Shown piece after piece: positions 28,314 through 36,919 of a stretch of 64,000 nucleotides of DNA. The notes under the pieces were generated by a model, which ran no database searches, was not told where the DNA came from, and saw only the letters and a list, made by a program, of their open reading frames with translations. Each line of letters opens with the position of its first letter. Position 1 is the stretch's first letter. This DNA comes from Allotamlana fucoidanivorans (GTDB lineage: Bacteria > Bacteroidota > Bacteroidia > Flavobacteriales > Flavobacteriaceae). A program made the translations under genes and the position numbers. Where the stretch lies: the NCBI RefSeq assembly GCF_006265225.1, contig NZ_VDCS01000001.1:186001-250000 (forward strand), in the 5' to 3' direction.

Positions 28314-29519
28314 TTATTTTATTAAAGACGCATATAGTTCTTCTACTTGTTTTGCAATGGCTACCCAATCAAAGTAATCTTCAACACGCTTCCTGCCGTT
28401 AACGGCCATCTTTTCTCGTAAGGCTTTATCTTTGATAACTTTATTGACACCATCAGCTAAGTCTCTAGAAAACTTATCAGGATCTATGGGTTCAAATGGT
28501 GCTTCGGTTTGTTGTTCTAACGGAATTAAAATACCGGTTTCGCCATCTACAACTACTTCTTTTATCCCGCCAACCGCACTGGCCACTACAGCAGTATTAC
28601 AAGCCATGGCTTCAATGTTAATGATGCCGAAAGGCTCATAAATAGAAGGACAACAAAATACATCGGCGTGAGAATATAGTTGAATGATTTCTTCTTTGGT
28701 TACCATTTTGTCAATCCAAATCACATTGTCTCGCGTTTTTTTAACAAGATCAACGCTGTCTTTCATTTCTTTGGCAATTTCAGGAGTGTCTGGAGCACCA
28801 GCACAAAGTACAATTTGCGTATCTGGATCAATATATTTTATGGCATTTACCAAATGAATAATACCTTTTTGACGTGTAATTCTTCCAACAAAAAGCACAT
28901 AAGGTTTTGTTTTATCAACACCATAGGTGTCAAGGGTAGCTGTTTCAGAGGTTGTAATATATTGTTGCAGATTAATACCATTGTAAATAACATGTACTTT
29001 ATTGGGGTCAACATCAAAATGTTTAATCACATCTTCTTTAGTTTCTTCAGATACCGCAATTAGCGCATCAGCCATTTCAATAGCTGTTTTTTCAACCCAT
29101 GATGAGGCATCATATCCGCGTCCTAGCTGTTCGCGTTTCCAAGGTCTTAAAGGCTCTAGAGAATGAGTGGTAATAACTAAAGGTGTGCCATAACAAAGTT
29201 TAGAAATAATACCAGCAAAATGCGCATACCAGGTATGGCAGTGTACTACATCGGCATCAACGGAGTCTGCATTCATGTGTAAACAGGTACTAAGTGTTTT
29301 AAATACAGATTTAAGTTTATCATCGGCATTATCAAAAATAGCATTGTCAAAAGGAAATCCTTTAACAGTTAAATTATTTGCACTTTCATTTTGATCTCCA
29401 AAACACCTTACGTCGACCTCAATTAATTTAGACAATTCGTCAGCTAAATATTCAACATGAACTCCGGCGCCACCATAAACATAGGGTGGAAATTCTCTGG
29501 TATAAAAAAGTGCTTTCAT
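28314..29519 (-). CDS. GT4 glycogen synthase / maltose-1-phosphate synthase (GlgM-like)
   Basis: The 401-residue glycosyltransferase starts MKALFYTREFPPYVYGGAGVH, here cited as the TREFPPYVYGGAGVH motif of the actinobacterial-type GlgA/GlgM group rather than the KxGGL motif of classical GT5 GlgA. The E-x7-E donor site appears as SIYEPFGIINIEAMA near 305. In mycobacteria the homologue makes maltose-1-phosphate from ADP-glucose and glucose-1-phosphate. Its place as first gene in front of glgC and glgE supports that role, but plain glucan elongation cannot be excluded. Confidence 0.85.
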   Translation of the reverse strand: MKALFYTREFPPYVYGGAGVHVEYLADELSKLIEVDVRCFGDQNESANNLTVKGFPFDNAIFDNADDKLKSVFKTLSTCLHMNADSVDADVVHCHTWYAHFAGIISKLCYGTPLVITTHSLEPLRPWKREQLGRGYDASSWVEKTAIEMADALIAVSEETKEDVIKHFDVDPNKVHVIYNGINLQQYITTSETATLDTYGVDKTKPYVLFVGRITRQKGIIHLVNAIKYIDPDTQIVLCAGAPDTPEIAKEMKDSVDLVKKTRDNVIWIDKMVTKEEIIQLYSHADVFCCPSIYEPFGIINIEAMACNTAVVASAVGGIKEVVVDGETGILIPLEQQTEAPFEPIDPDKFSRDLADGVNKVIKDKALREKMAVNGRKRVEDYFDWVAIAKQVEELYASLIK

Positions 29520-29918
29520 ATGGTTGTGTTAAGTAAAATTCATATCAAAAAAAAGAAATAGAACTGACGTTGCCTTCTTTTTTTATGGTTAATTTTAATA
29601 ATTGTCAAAACGATTATTTGTTAGGTACTTTATTGAAAATCAAGTAAGCAAGCTTCTTGAAATTGTTAAATTGTTAATAACATTTTTTCGGCCAAATCAA
29701 ATAATTAAGACAGTGTAAATTTAGTTAAACATAGTGTTAACAGGGATTTATAGCATATGAACTTATTGTTAATAATACTATGTTATAAACATACAAAATA
29801 ATTATCAACAATTTATAGTAGATTTTTCTTTTTGAAGAAATTAATGCATATCAGCAAATACATGAAATTATTTACAATAAAATCATGATAAAAGCCTGTT
29901 TAAGTTTTAATCATTCAG
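29520..29918. other. Intergenic region between the glg operon and lepA
   Basis: About 400 bases with no convincing gene. It is very AT-rich and carries several TTGTTAA motifs (about 29663, 29671, 29766) that could bind a regulator of the glg operon, which starts at its left end on the minus strand. No TAnnTTTG box was found near the glgM start. I see no RNA gene. Confidence 0.4.
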
Positions 29919-29948
29919 AAAAAAGTACCATGGCAACAGGTAGGTACT
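29919..29948 (-). terminator. Terminator of lepA
   Basis: On the minus strand AGTACC pairs with GGTACT around a 13-base loop, followed directly by six T. It is about 40 bases after the lepA stop. Confidence 0.8.
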
Positions 29949-29988
29949 GTTTGGGTTTTTATAAAGCCCTACAAAGGCGTAAAAAGAA

Positions 29989-31785
29989 CTAATCGTTGAG
30001 TTTTAAAACAGCCATAAACGCTTGTTGCGGGATTTCAACATTTCCTACTTGACGCATGCGTTTTTTTCCTTTTTTCTGTTTTTCTAAAAGTTTTCTTTTA
30101 CGCGAAATATCACCACCGTAACATTTAGCAGTTACGTCTTTACGTAAGGCTTTTATGGTTTCACGAGAAATGATTTTTGCACCGATAGCGGCTTGAATAG
30201 GAATATCAAATTGTTGGCGAGGGATAAGTTCTTTTAACTTTTCGCACATTTTTCGTCCTATATTTTGAGCATTATCGGTGTGAATAAGTGCAGAAAGCGC
30301 ATCAACAGATTGTGCATTCAGCAGAATGTCTAAACGCACCAGTTTTGAAGGCTTCATGCCTATAGGGTGGTAATCAAAAGAGGCATAGCCTTTTGAAACG
30401 GTTTTTAGTCGGTCATAAAAGTCAAAAACAATTTCAGCTAGTGGCATTTCAAAGGTTAGCTCAACACGCTCAGGCGTCAAGTAGGTTTGATTGGTTATAA
30501 TACCACGTTTTTCAATACAAAGCGACATTACATTACCAATAAAGTCGGATTTTGTAATTATAGTTGCTTTGATATAAGGTTCTTCAACACGATTTAAGGT
30601 TGAGGGTTCAGGTAAATCTGATGGGTTGTTAACTATTATTGTTTCATTAGGCTCTCTATTGGTATAGGCATGGTATGATACGTTAGGAACCGTAGTGATT
30701 ACGGTCATATCAAACTCACGCTCTAAACGTTCCTGAATAATTTCCATGTGTAGCATCCCTAAGAAGCCACATCGGAAACCAAACCCTAAAGCCGCCGAAC
30801 TTTCGGGTTGAAACACAAGCGAAGCATCATTAAGTTGGAGTTTTTCCATAGACGCTCTTAGCTCTTCGTAATCTTCAGTGTCAACAGGGTAAATACCAGC
30901 AAATACCATAGGTTTTACATCTTCAAACCCTTCAACAATGTTTGTAGTTGGTTTGGCAAAGTCTGTAATTGTATCACCAACTTTTACCTCCTTAGCTGTT
31001 TTTATACCTGTGATGAGGTATCCTACATCGCCTGCCTTAACATTTTGTTTGGCAACTTGAGTGAGTTTTAGTGTGCCAATTTCATCAGCATAATAATCTT
31101 TTCCGGTGGCTACAAATTTTATATGCTGCCCCTTTTTAATTTCGCCATTAAACACTCTAAAATAGGTTTCAATACCTCTAAACGTATTATAAACAGAGTC
31201 GAAAATTAAGGCTTGTAAGGGCGCATCAGGATCACCTTTTGGAGCCGGTATTCTTTCAATAATAGCTGCTAAAATATTATCAACCCCAAAACCTGTTTTT
31301 CCACTAGCGTGAATCACATCTTCAGGGTCACAACCCAGCAGGTCTACAATATCGTCTGTAACCTCTTCTGGGTTTGCACTTGGTAAATCCACTTTATTCA
31401 ATACAGGGATAATTTCTAGATCATTCTCTAAGGCAAGATATAAATTAGAAATGGTCTGTGCCTGAATACTTTGTGCCGCATCAACTATAAGAAGTGCACC
31501 TTCACAAGCGGCTATAGATCTAGAAACTTCATACGAAAAATCGACGTGACCTGGGGTGTCAATTAAGTTTAAAACATATTTTTCGCCATTATATTCATAA
31601 TCCATTTGAATGGCATGTGATTTTATGGTGATACCGCGCTCACGTTCTAAGTCCATATTGTCTAGCAACTGGTCTTGCTTTTCTCTAGCTGTTACAGAAC
31701 CTGTGTAATCTAACAAACGGTCTGCAAGTGTGCTCTTACCGTGGTCTATATGTGCAATAATGCAAAAGTTTCTAATGTGCTTCAT
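29989..31785 (-). CDS. lepA: Elongation factor 4 (LepA)
   Basis: The 598-residue GTPase has the translation-factor G motifs AHIDHGKST (residues 9-17), RERGIT near 48, DTPGHVDF near 77 and NKVD near 131. The C-terminal LepA-specific domain with [20 protein letters not shown] is near 555. It acts on stalled or mistranslocated ribosomes by back-translocation. Full length for the family. It is a single-gene unit with its own promoter and terminator. Confidence 0.97.
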   Translation of the reverse strand: MKHIRNFCIIAHIDHGKSTLADRLLDYTGSVTAREKQDQLLDNMDLERERGITIKSHAIQMDYEYNGEKYVLNLIDTPGHVDFSYEVSRSIAACEGALLIVDAAQSIQAQTISNLYLALENDLEIIPVLNKVDLPSANPEEVTDDIVDLLGCDPEDVIHASGKTGFGVDNILAAIIERIPAPKGDPDAPLQALIFDSVYNTFRGIETYFRVFNGEIKKGQHIKFVATGKDYYADEIGTLKLTQVAKQNVKAGDVGYLITGIKTAKEVKVGDTITDFAKPTTNIVEGFEDVKPMVFAGIYPVDTEDYEELRASMEKLQLNDASLVFQPESSAALGFGFRCGFLGMLHMEIIQERLEREFDMTVITTVPNVSYHAYTNREPNETIIVNNPSDLPEPSTLNRVEEPYIKATIITKSDFIGNVMSLCIEKRGIITNQTYLTPERVELTFEMPLAEIVFDFYDRLKTVSKGYASFDYHPIGMKPSKLVRLDILLNAQSVDALSALIHTDNAQNIGRKMCEKLKELIPRQQFDIPIQAAIGAKIISRETIKALRKDVTAKCYGGDISRKRKLLEKQKKGKKRMRQVGNVEIPQQAFMAVLKLND

Positions 31786-31810
31786 AAAGGTATCTTCTAA
31801 AAAGATTTTG

Positions 31811-31818
31811 CAAAGATA
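31811..31818 (-). promoter_or_regulatory. -7 box of lepA
   Basis: The minus strand reads TATCTTTG, a TAnnTTTG match 25 bases before the lepA ATG. No clear -33 partner. Confidence 0.45.
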
Positions 31819-31983
31819 GTTTAATTATTTGATGCTATAAAAGATGAAATTTACTGTATTTGTGGTATTTCTTGTAAAATAAAAGCTTTTGTGTTTTTAG
31901 GAGAACTACAGAACTAAGGGATGGTATGCTGATTTTTTTGACTAAAGTTTGAAGTAATATCTGTTATAATCCATAATTATTTA

Positions 31984-31991
31984 TACATTTG
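31984..31991 (+). promoter_or_regulatory. -7 box of the T9SS substrate gene
   Basis: TACATTTG matches TAnnTTTG and lies 19 bases before the ATG at 32011. This position favours that start. Confidence 0.45.
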
Positions 31992-32010
31992 ATGATATAA
32001 CCCTTTGTTT

Positions 32011-33132
32011 ATGAGTAAATTAATAGTTTGTTGCTTCATTGTATTTGGAATGCTCACAGGCAAAAGCCAAAATCCAGATGTAACTATTCAGTTTAATCTC
32101 CCGGTGAGTTTGAATGAATCATCGGGTGTTATTTATTTAAATGACAAATTAGTAACGCATAATGATTCGGGAAACAGTAATGCCCTTTATGAGCTTGATG
32201 TTAACACAGCAACTGTAACAAGAACCATAGAAATCACCAATGCTGATAATGTTGATTGGGAAGATATCACCCACGATAGTGACCATATTTATATTGGCGA
32301 CATAGGAAATAATGTGAGTGGTAATAGAACAGATTTAAAAATATACAAGGTTAGTAAAAGTGATTTTACAGCTTCAAATTCAGTACAAGCTGAGATTATT
32401 GCATTTAGCTATTTAGATCAAACGGATTTTACAGGAACAACGGCAAACAATACCGAATGGGATGCCGAAGCCCTTGTTTCTTTTGATAGCGATAATTTAA
32501 TGCTGTTTAGCAAAAATTGGATTAACGACGAAACAAAGGCTTATGTAATACCAAAAACACCAGGCGATTATGAGCTTACGGCTCTGCCTACAACTTTGGC
32601 TAGTGGCGGTTTAATTACAGGAGGCACCTATAACCCCTTTAGTGGGAAGTTGTATTTAATTGGTTACTCTGAAACTTTACAACCGTTTATTTGGGTTAGT
32701 GAAGGGTTTACAAGTAGCGATGTGTTTTCAGGTACCAATACAAAAACTTTGTTGTCTTCCCTTGGTTTTGAACAGACCGAGGCCATTACCTATGTTGATG
32801 AAAACAGCTATTATGTGACCTCAGAATTTTTTTACAGTATAATTACCGAAAATGCCAAACTTATAGCACTTGAAACTAATGATATGGCGCTTTCAAAAAC
32901 TAAAGAACAAGCGGTTACTGAGGTTGAACTATTTCCTAATCCTGTAAACAATATGCTTCACATAAATAGTTCGCAACTTGTATCAATAACACTTTATGAT
33001 GCTAGAATGCTCAACGTGTTTTCTGGTACAAGTACTACAGTCGATATGTCTCAGTTACCATCTGGTTTGTATTTTGCTGCTATGAAACTTAAAAATGAAT
33101 CGACTGTAGTCAAAAAGATTGTTAAAAAATAG
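32011..33132 (+). CDS. Secreted protein with type IX sorting domain (TIGR04183-like)
   Basis: The 373-residue protein has a signal peptide (residues 1-about 20, ending GKSQ) and a C-terminal Por-secretion domain, VELFPNPVNNMLHI...LPSGLYF...VVKKIVKK. That domain directs passage through the type IX secretion system and surface attachment or release. The body has repeated beta segments with GDIGNN near residue 94 and resembles a beta-propeller; no catalytic motif is recognised. The ATG at 32011 is used rather than a TTG two codons earlier. It stands alone between lepA and dusB. Confidence 0.85.
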   Translation: MSKLIVCCFIVFGMLTGKSQNPDVTIQFNLPVSLNESSGVIYLNDKLVTHNDSGNSNALYELDVNTATVTRTIEITNADNVDWEDITHDSDHIYIGDIGNNVSGNRTDLKIYKVSKSDFTASNSVQAEIIAFSYLDQTDFTGTTANNTEWDAEALVSFDSDNLMLFSKNWINDETKAYVIPKTPGDYELTALPTTLASGGLITGGTYNPFSGKLYLIGYSETLQPFIWVSEGFTSSDVFSGTNTKTLLSSLGFEQTEAITYVDENSYYVTSEFFYSIITENAKLIALETNDMALSKTKEQAVTEVELFPNPVNNMLHINSSQLVSITLYDARMLNVFSGTSTTVDMSQLPSGLYFAAMKLKNESTVVKKIVKK

Positions 33133-33183
33133 AATCAAAATCAGCTTACTAGTCTTAAAAATGCCTGTTATTTTAAAAAACAG

Positions 33184-33191
33184 TAATTTTG
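33184..33191 (+). promoter_or_regulatory. -7 box of dusB
   Basis: TAATTTTG matches TAnnTTTG, 19 bases before the GTG at 33211. Confidence 0.45.
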
Positions 33192-33210
33192 CACAAAAAT
33201 TGAACCCTTG

Positions 33211-34203
33211 GTGAAGATAGATAACATAGAACTGCCTGATTTTCCGTTGCTTTTAGCACCTATGGAAGATGTTAGTGATCCGCCTTTTAGAGCTCTTTGT
33301 AAAGAACAAGGTGCAGATGTAGTATATACCGAGTTTGTATCTAGTGAAGGATTGATTCGTAACGCCGCAAAAAGCGTTATGAAGCTCGATATTTATGAAA
33401 AAGAACGTCCTGTTGGGATTCAAATTTTTGGATCCAATCTAGATAGTATGTTGCAAACCATTGATATTGTTTCGGCATCAAAACCAGATATTATTGACAT
33501 AAATTTTGGCTGCCCAGTAAAAAAGGTAGTTAGCAAGGGAGCAGGAGCGGGTATTTTAAAAGATGTTTGTTTAATGGAAAGCTTAACCGCCGAAATGGTA
33601 AAGCGTACCACAATTCCAATCACGGTAAAGACTAGATTGGGGTGGGATCATAATTCTATTAAAATTGTTGAAGTGGCTGAAAGGCTTCAGGATGTGGGTT
33701 GCAAAGCCATTGCCATTCATGGGCGTACCCGTGCTCAAATGTATAAGGGTGAGGCTGACTGGAAGCCTATTGCTCAAGTTAAAAATAACCCAAGAATGCA
33801 TATTCCGGTATTTGGAAATGGTGATGTTGATACCCCAGAAAAAGCCATGCTAATGCGTGATGCCTTTGGGTTAGATGGGTGTATGATAGGGAGAGCGAGT
33901 ATCGGAAATCCGTGGTTTTTCAAGCAGGTAAAACATTTTTTTCAAACAGGTGAACACTTGGCACCTATAAGTTTAGAGGAGCGCGTTGAGGCGGCACGGC
34001 GTCATTTACAAATGGCTATAGATTGGAAAGGAGAAACGTTGGGTGTTTTTGAAACCCGAAGGCATTATACCAATTATTTTAAAGGCATTCCACATTTTAA
34101 AGAATACCGAACAAAAATGGTAACCTCAGATCATTCTGAAGATGTTTTTGCTGCTTTTGATGAGGTGCTTGAAAAATTTTCTGGCTATCAGTTTAGCGTG
34201 TAA
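33211..34203 (+). CDS. dusB: tRNA-dihydrouridine synthase DusB
   Basis: The 330-residue flavoenzyme reduces specific uridines in tRNA. The FMN-barrel start LLAPMEDVSDPPFRALC is near residue 14, the catalytic Cys lies in DINFGCPVKKV near 97, and AIHGRTRAQMYKG near 170 binds tRNA/FMN. The GTG at 33211 is preferred to the TTG three bases before. Length is typical. It is transcribed from its own promoter, and a repeat-rich gap follows. Confidence 0.93.
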   Translation: MKIDNIELPDFPLLLAPMEDVSDPPFRALCKEQGADVVYTEFVSSEGLIRNAAKSVMKLDIYEKERPVGIQIFGSNLDSMLQTIDIVSASKPDIIDINFGCPVKKVVSKGAGAGILKDVCLMESLTAEMVKRTTIPITVKTRLGWDHNSIKIVEVAERLQDVGCKAIAIHGRTRAQMYKGEADWKPIAQVKNNPRMHIPVFGNGDVDTPEKAMLMRDAFGLDGCMIGRASIGNPWFFKQVKHFFQTGEHLAPISLEERVEAARRHLQMAIDWKGETLGVFETRRHYTNYFKGIPHFKEYRTKMVTSDHSEDVFAAFDEVLEKFSGYQFSV

Positions 34204-34218
34204 ATATTTAGGGAAAAT

Positions 34219-34292
34219 GACAAGTCGCTGCGCTATGCGTTACTAGTTTTGGCTCAAAAAGAAGCTCGCCAAAAGCTAACACTTCTATCGCT
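34219..34292 (-). repeat. REP-like intergenic element (copy 2)
   Basis: Read on the minus strand it has the block order seen in the other copies: GCGATAGAAGTGTTAGCTTTT, then a GAG..C region, then CGCATAGCGCAGCGACTTG. It lies after the dusB stop and is not coding. It is the most diverged of the four copies. Confidence 0.45.
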
Positions 34293-34365
34293 TTTGCATT
34301 TGATTATTGACATATTTACAAATAAAGGTTGATTGTTTTTTTGTAAACCAGATATTTATCAATCG

Positions 34366-34436
34366 AACTTCGCAAGAAGGATTGAGGTATATGTTGGAGC
34401 TCCTCAACGAGAGCGACTACCGAAAGCCTGTTTGCT
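34366..34436 (+). repeat. REP-like intergenic element (copy 3)
   Basis: This copy reads AAGGATTGAGG, a GTTGGAGCTCCTCAAC inverted pair, then GAGCGACTACCGAAAGCCTG, closely matching 2165-2250. It lies between convergent dusB and the permease gene and may work as a bidirectional transcript end. A short TATAGCAA-type hairpin follows. Confidence 0.5.
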
Positions 34437-34462
34437 ATGTTTATAGCAACTTGCCCAAATCA

Positions 34463-35668
34463 TTATACGCCCTGAACCAAACTTGTTGAAATTCTAACAG
34501 AAGCCATCTTTGATGCCAAAACACCTAAAACAGAAATAGTAACAAATACGATAAAAAAGTTTTCAATCTCAATTTTTACAGGATATGGCAATGATGGCGT
34601 AATCATAACCAAACCAAAACCTTGCTGTAGTAATACAATAAAGTAGGCTATTATTAAGCCAATAATCCCTCCAACAACGCTCATAAGACTGCCTTGAAAA
34701 AAGAAAATTCGTCTAATATCTTTTACTGTAGCCCCTATGTTGAAAAGGGTGTTTAAACTTTGTTTTTTGTCTAGCATCATCATGATTAATGAGCCAATAA
34801 CATTAAAAAAAGCAATGATAAGAACTAGGGTAAATATCAAATAAACCACTAAATGCTCAGTATTAAGCATTTTATAAAGGGCATCATTGAGTTGGGTTCT
34901 GTTTTTTAATATAACCCTATCGCCTAAAATAGTTTTGATTTTTGTTCTTGCTATGTTTTCATCTGCGCCTTCAGAAAGTTTAAATTCTATTGCAGAGATT
35001 TGATTGGGTTCATAATTTAATAAGTTCTTTACTAAATCAATGGAGGCATAAACGTAGGTGTCGTTTAAGGTTTCGTTTATAAAAAACACACCAACATTAA
35101 GTGCTTTTACGGTATTATAAGCATTTTTTGGTGAGGTGATAGCTCCTTTTCCCGGTTTTGGCACATAGATGTTTATGGCTCTTGTAAAATCTAGAACACC
35201 TAAAGAAAGCATGTTGGCAATACCCCAGCCCACCACAATTTGATTGGAATTTTGCTCCAGCCAATTTCCGTGGTCTAAAACCGAATCAATACTAACTACT
35301 TTTTGAAAGTTTGTATCTACACCTTTTATGGTTGCTAAAGTATTTTTATCATTAGAAGTAATGATTGTGCGTTCTTCAATAATTTTAGAAAAGGAAGCGA
35401 CTTCTTTTAAAGCTAAAAGTTGGTTGATGTCATCATCTGAAATGACAAATGATTTTCCAGTAGCCACTTCAGCTTTTAGGTCGGGGTCTACGGTATTGGT
35501 AAATTCTAAAGTAAAGTCTTTTAAGCCCGCAAAACCAGACAGTACAATAAACAGTGATCCTGCTCCAACAATGACCCCAATAAGAGCAATATAGGTGATA
35601 AAGTTAATAGCATTATTAGAGCTCTTTGAGCGCAAATATCGTTTCGCTATATAAAAAGAGAAGCTCAA
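34463..35668 (-). CDS. LolC/LolE-like ABC transporter permease (FtsX family)
   Basis: The 401-residue inner-membrane protein has one N-terminal transmembrane helix (about 22-45), a periplasmic domain (about 46-265) and three C-terminal helices (about 270-385). The opening FYIAKRYLRSK and the VVGGIIGLIIAYF segment are typical of LolC/E permeases, which release lipoproteins from the inner membrane with LolD. Starts at TTG 35668; no nearer ATG exists in frame. It follows rbfA by eight bases. Confidence 0.88.
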   Translation of the reverse strand: MSFSFYIAKRYLRSKSSNNAINFITYIALIGVIVGAGSLFIVLSGFAGLKDFTLEFTNTVDPDLKAEVATGKSFVISDDDINQLLALKEVASFSKIIEERTIITSNDKNTLATIKGVDTNFQKVVSIDSVLDHGNWLEQNSNQIVVGWGIANMLSLGVLDFTRAINIYVPKPGKGAITSPKNAYNTVKALNVGVFFINETLNDTYVYASIDLVKNLLNYEPNQISAIEFKLSEGADENIARTKIKTILGDRVILKNRTQLNDALYKMLNTEHLVVYLIFTLVLIIAFFNVIGSLIMMMLDKKQSLNTLFNIGATVKDIRRIFFFQGSLMSVVGGIIGLIIAYFIVLLQQGFGLVMITPSLPYPVKIEIENFFIVFVTISVLGVLASKMASVRISTSLVQGV

Positions 35669-35676
35669 TGATGTAA

Positions 35677-36072
35677 TTAAGATTTTTTCCTTTTGTCTAG
35701 AATAGAAGGGTCTTTAATTGGATTTTCTTTTCCTTTTAGAGAGTTTTCTATTCTATCAATATATTCTAAAGAATCATCAATAAAGAATTCCAGTTGCGGC
35801 ATACGGCGTAATTGATTTTTAGTACGTTGCGCTAATTCATGCCGTATTAATGGGGTGTTTGATTTTATGCCTTCAAGAAGTTCTTTAGCGTTATGGTTAG
35901 GAAAAATGCTTAAGTAGACTTTCGCAACAGATAAATCTACAGTGACTTTTACTTTACTCACAGAGATGATAATACCTCGCATTCCCCCTTGTGTAGCTGC
36001 GCCTTGAAGGACATCTACTAAATCTTGCTGTAAAACCGATCCGATTTTTTTTTGTCTTTGACTTTCTTCCAT
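35677..36072 (-). CDS. rbfA: Ribosome-binding factor A
   Basis: The 131-residue KH-fold protein helps mature the 30S subunit and acts on 16S rRNA. The SQRQKKIGSVLQQDLVDVL start and the L-x2-R-H-E-L-A-Q-R-x4-R-R-M-P-x-L-x-F segment near 85-105 are characteristic. Full length. The promoter box upstream reads on the minus strand, and the LolC/E-like gene is cotranscribed after it, a common flavobacterial arrangement. Confidence 0.93.
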   Translation of the reverse strand: MEESQRQKKIGSVLQQDLVDVLQGAATQGGMRGIIISVSKVKVTVDLSVAKVYLSIFPNHNAKELLEGIKSNTPLIRHELAQRTKNQLRRMPQLEFFIDDSLEYIDRIENSLKGKENPIKDPSILDKRKKS

Positions 36073-36076
36073 AAGG

Positions 36077-36084
36077 CAAAAATA
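36077..36084 (-). promoter_or_regulatory. -7 box of the rbfA operon
   Basis: The minus strand reads TATTTTTG, a TAnnTTTG match only four bases from the rbfA ATG. A very short leader is implied. Confidence 0.4.
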
Positions 36085-36194
36085 ACGATATTTAAAGATA
36101 TTGTCTCTTTTGTTGGTTTAATTTAACGGTCATTAAGAAAATTATGAAGCGTTTTTGAACTATTTTGCTGTGTTAACTAAAATAAATTGCTTTG

Positions 36195-36599
36195 ATGAAT
36201 AAAATTGAACATATAGGAATTGCTGTAAAAAGCCTAAAAAATGCTAATACGTTGTTTGAAAAACTGTTTGGGGTGCCACATTATAAGGTTGAAACCGTAG
36301 AAACCGAAGGCGTAAATACGTCTTTTTTTAAAATAGGAGAAAATAAAATTGAGCTTTTGGAAGCTACAAAAATGGATAGCCCAATAGCTAAGTTTATTGC
36401 AAAGAAAGGGGAAGGTATACATCATATAGCTTTTGATGTAAGTGATATATATGCTGAAATTGAGCGACTTAAAAAAGAAGGGTTTACTGTTCTTAATGAA
36501 ACCCCAAAACAAGGGGCCGATAATAAGTTGGTGGCTTTTTTGCATCCAAAAACAACCAACGGCGTTTTAATTGAATTGTGTCAAGAGATAAAGGGGTAA
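36195..36599 (+). CDS. mce: Methylmalonyl-CoA epimerase
   Basis: The 134-residue glyoxalase/VOC-fold enzyme interconverts the two epimers of methylmalonyl-CoA. Seen: IEHIGIAVKSL at the N-terminus with the first metal His, GEGIHHIAFDV near residue 76 with another, and GVLIELCQ at the end with the metal Glu. Length is normal. ATG at 36195 is chosen over the preceding TTG. Links propionate or odd-chain/branched amino-acid breakdown with succinyl-CoA. It is followed by the tRNA gene. Confidence 0.93.
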   Translation: MNKIEHIGIAVKSLKNANTLFEKLFGVPHYKVETVETEGVNTSFFKIGENKIELLEATKMDSPIAKFIAKKGEGIHHIAFDVSDIYAEIERLKKEGFTVLNETPKQGADNKLVAFLHPKTTNGVLIELCQEIKG

Positions 36600-36605
36600 T
36601 TTTTC

Positions 36606-36636
36606 TTGCTAGGAAATAAAATAAGTAGTAATATTG
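36606..36636 (+). promoter_or_regulatory. Promoter of the tRNA gene
   Basis: A TTG at 36606-36608 and TAATATTG at 36629-36636 are 20 bases apart, close to the Bacteroidetes -33/-7 pattern with one mismatch in the -7 box. The tRNA starts 12 bases later. Confidence 0.45.
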
Positions 36637-36648
36637 CACTCCAATTTC

Positions 36649-36722
36649 GGTCCTATAACTCAGTTGGTTAGAGTATCTGACTCATAATCAGAAAGTCCCT
36701 GGTTCGAGCCCAGGTGGGACCA
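36649..36722 (+). tRNA. tRNA with CAT anticodon (Met, or Ile2 if lysidine-modified)
   Basis: A full cloverleaf can be drawn: acceptor GGTCCTA/TGGGACC, D arm ACTC...GAGT, anticodon stem TCTGA/TCAGA with loop CTCATAA, and T arm CCTGG/CCAGG with loop TTCGAGC. Anticodon CAT rules out most tRNAs. The G1-C72 pair rules out initiator tRNA. The choice between elongator Met and Ile2 cannot be made from the sequence by eye. CCA is not encoded. The 3' end is the integration site of the elements that follow. Confidence 0.93.
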
Positions 36723-36726
36723 CTTT
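36711..36726 (+). repeat. Attachment site att1 (tRNA 3' end)
   Basis: CAGGTGGGACCACTTT, the last bases of the tRNA plus a few. Sixteen bases recur exactly at 42730-42745, and thirteen (CAGGTGGGACCAC) recur at 49695-49707. These are the direct repeats left by tRNA-targeting tyrosine integrases. Confidence 0.88.
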
Positions 36727-36736
36727 TTAAACCCGT

Positions 36737-36772
36737 AAAGCCTTGTAAATGTTGAATTTATGAGGCTTTTTT
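36737..36772 (+). terminator. Terminator after the tRNA, at att1
   Basis: AAGCCTTGTAAAT pairs with ATTTATGAGGCTT (two G-T wobbles) around GTTGA, followed by T6. Similar hairpins follow att2 and att3, so each element seems to bring its own tRNA terminator. Confidence 0.8.
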
Positions 36773-36779
36773 AGTTAAA

Positions 36780-36799
36780 GGGGACGACTTGGGGGACGG
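36780..36799. promoter_or_regulatory. Left integrase arm-type sites of element 1
   Basis: Two copies, GGGGACGA at 36780 and GGGGACGG at 36792, start 12 bases apart. The same pair with the same spacing occurs at the right end (42589, 42601). They lie about 55 bases inside att1 and are good candidates for integrase arm sites. Confidence 0.55.
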
Positions 36800-36846
36800 A
36801 TTTTAGGATTTGGTATTAGTTAGATTTTACAGTAAACAAAATTAAT

Positions 36847-36858
36847 TTTCGAATTATT
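36847..36858 (+). repeat. Shared upstream motif, cargo operon (copy 1)
   Basis: TTTCGAATTATT recurs exactly at 38605-38616, each time followed within 25 bases by a TTATTTATT-type tract and TAAG. Both lie upstream of plus-strand cargo genes. Confidence 0.5.
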
Positions 36859-36892
36859 TTTTATTATTTTATTTATTGTAAGAAAAAAAATA

Positions 36893-36900
36893 TACTTTTG
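36893..36900 (+). promoter_or_regulatory. -7 box of the cargo gene pair
   Basis: TACTTTTG matches TAnnTTTG, 19 bases before the ATG at 36920. It gives the cargo pair its own promoter. Confidence 0.45.
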
Positions 36901-36919
36901 GTTACTCTACAAAACCAAG

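Noticed and set aside
29780-29810. TTATCAACA as a DnaA box
   Set aside because: A single imperfect match, with no cluster and no dnaA or dnaN gene in the window.
29885-29992. A 35-codon plus-strand reading frame next to lepA
   Set aside because: It overlaps the lepA terminator hairpin and the lepA stop, has no promoter box or family signal, and reads best as chance.
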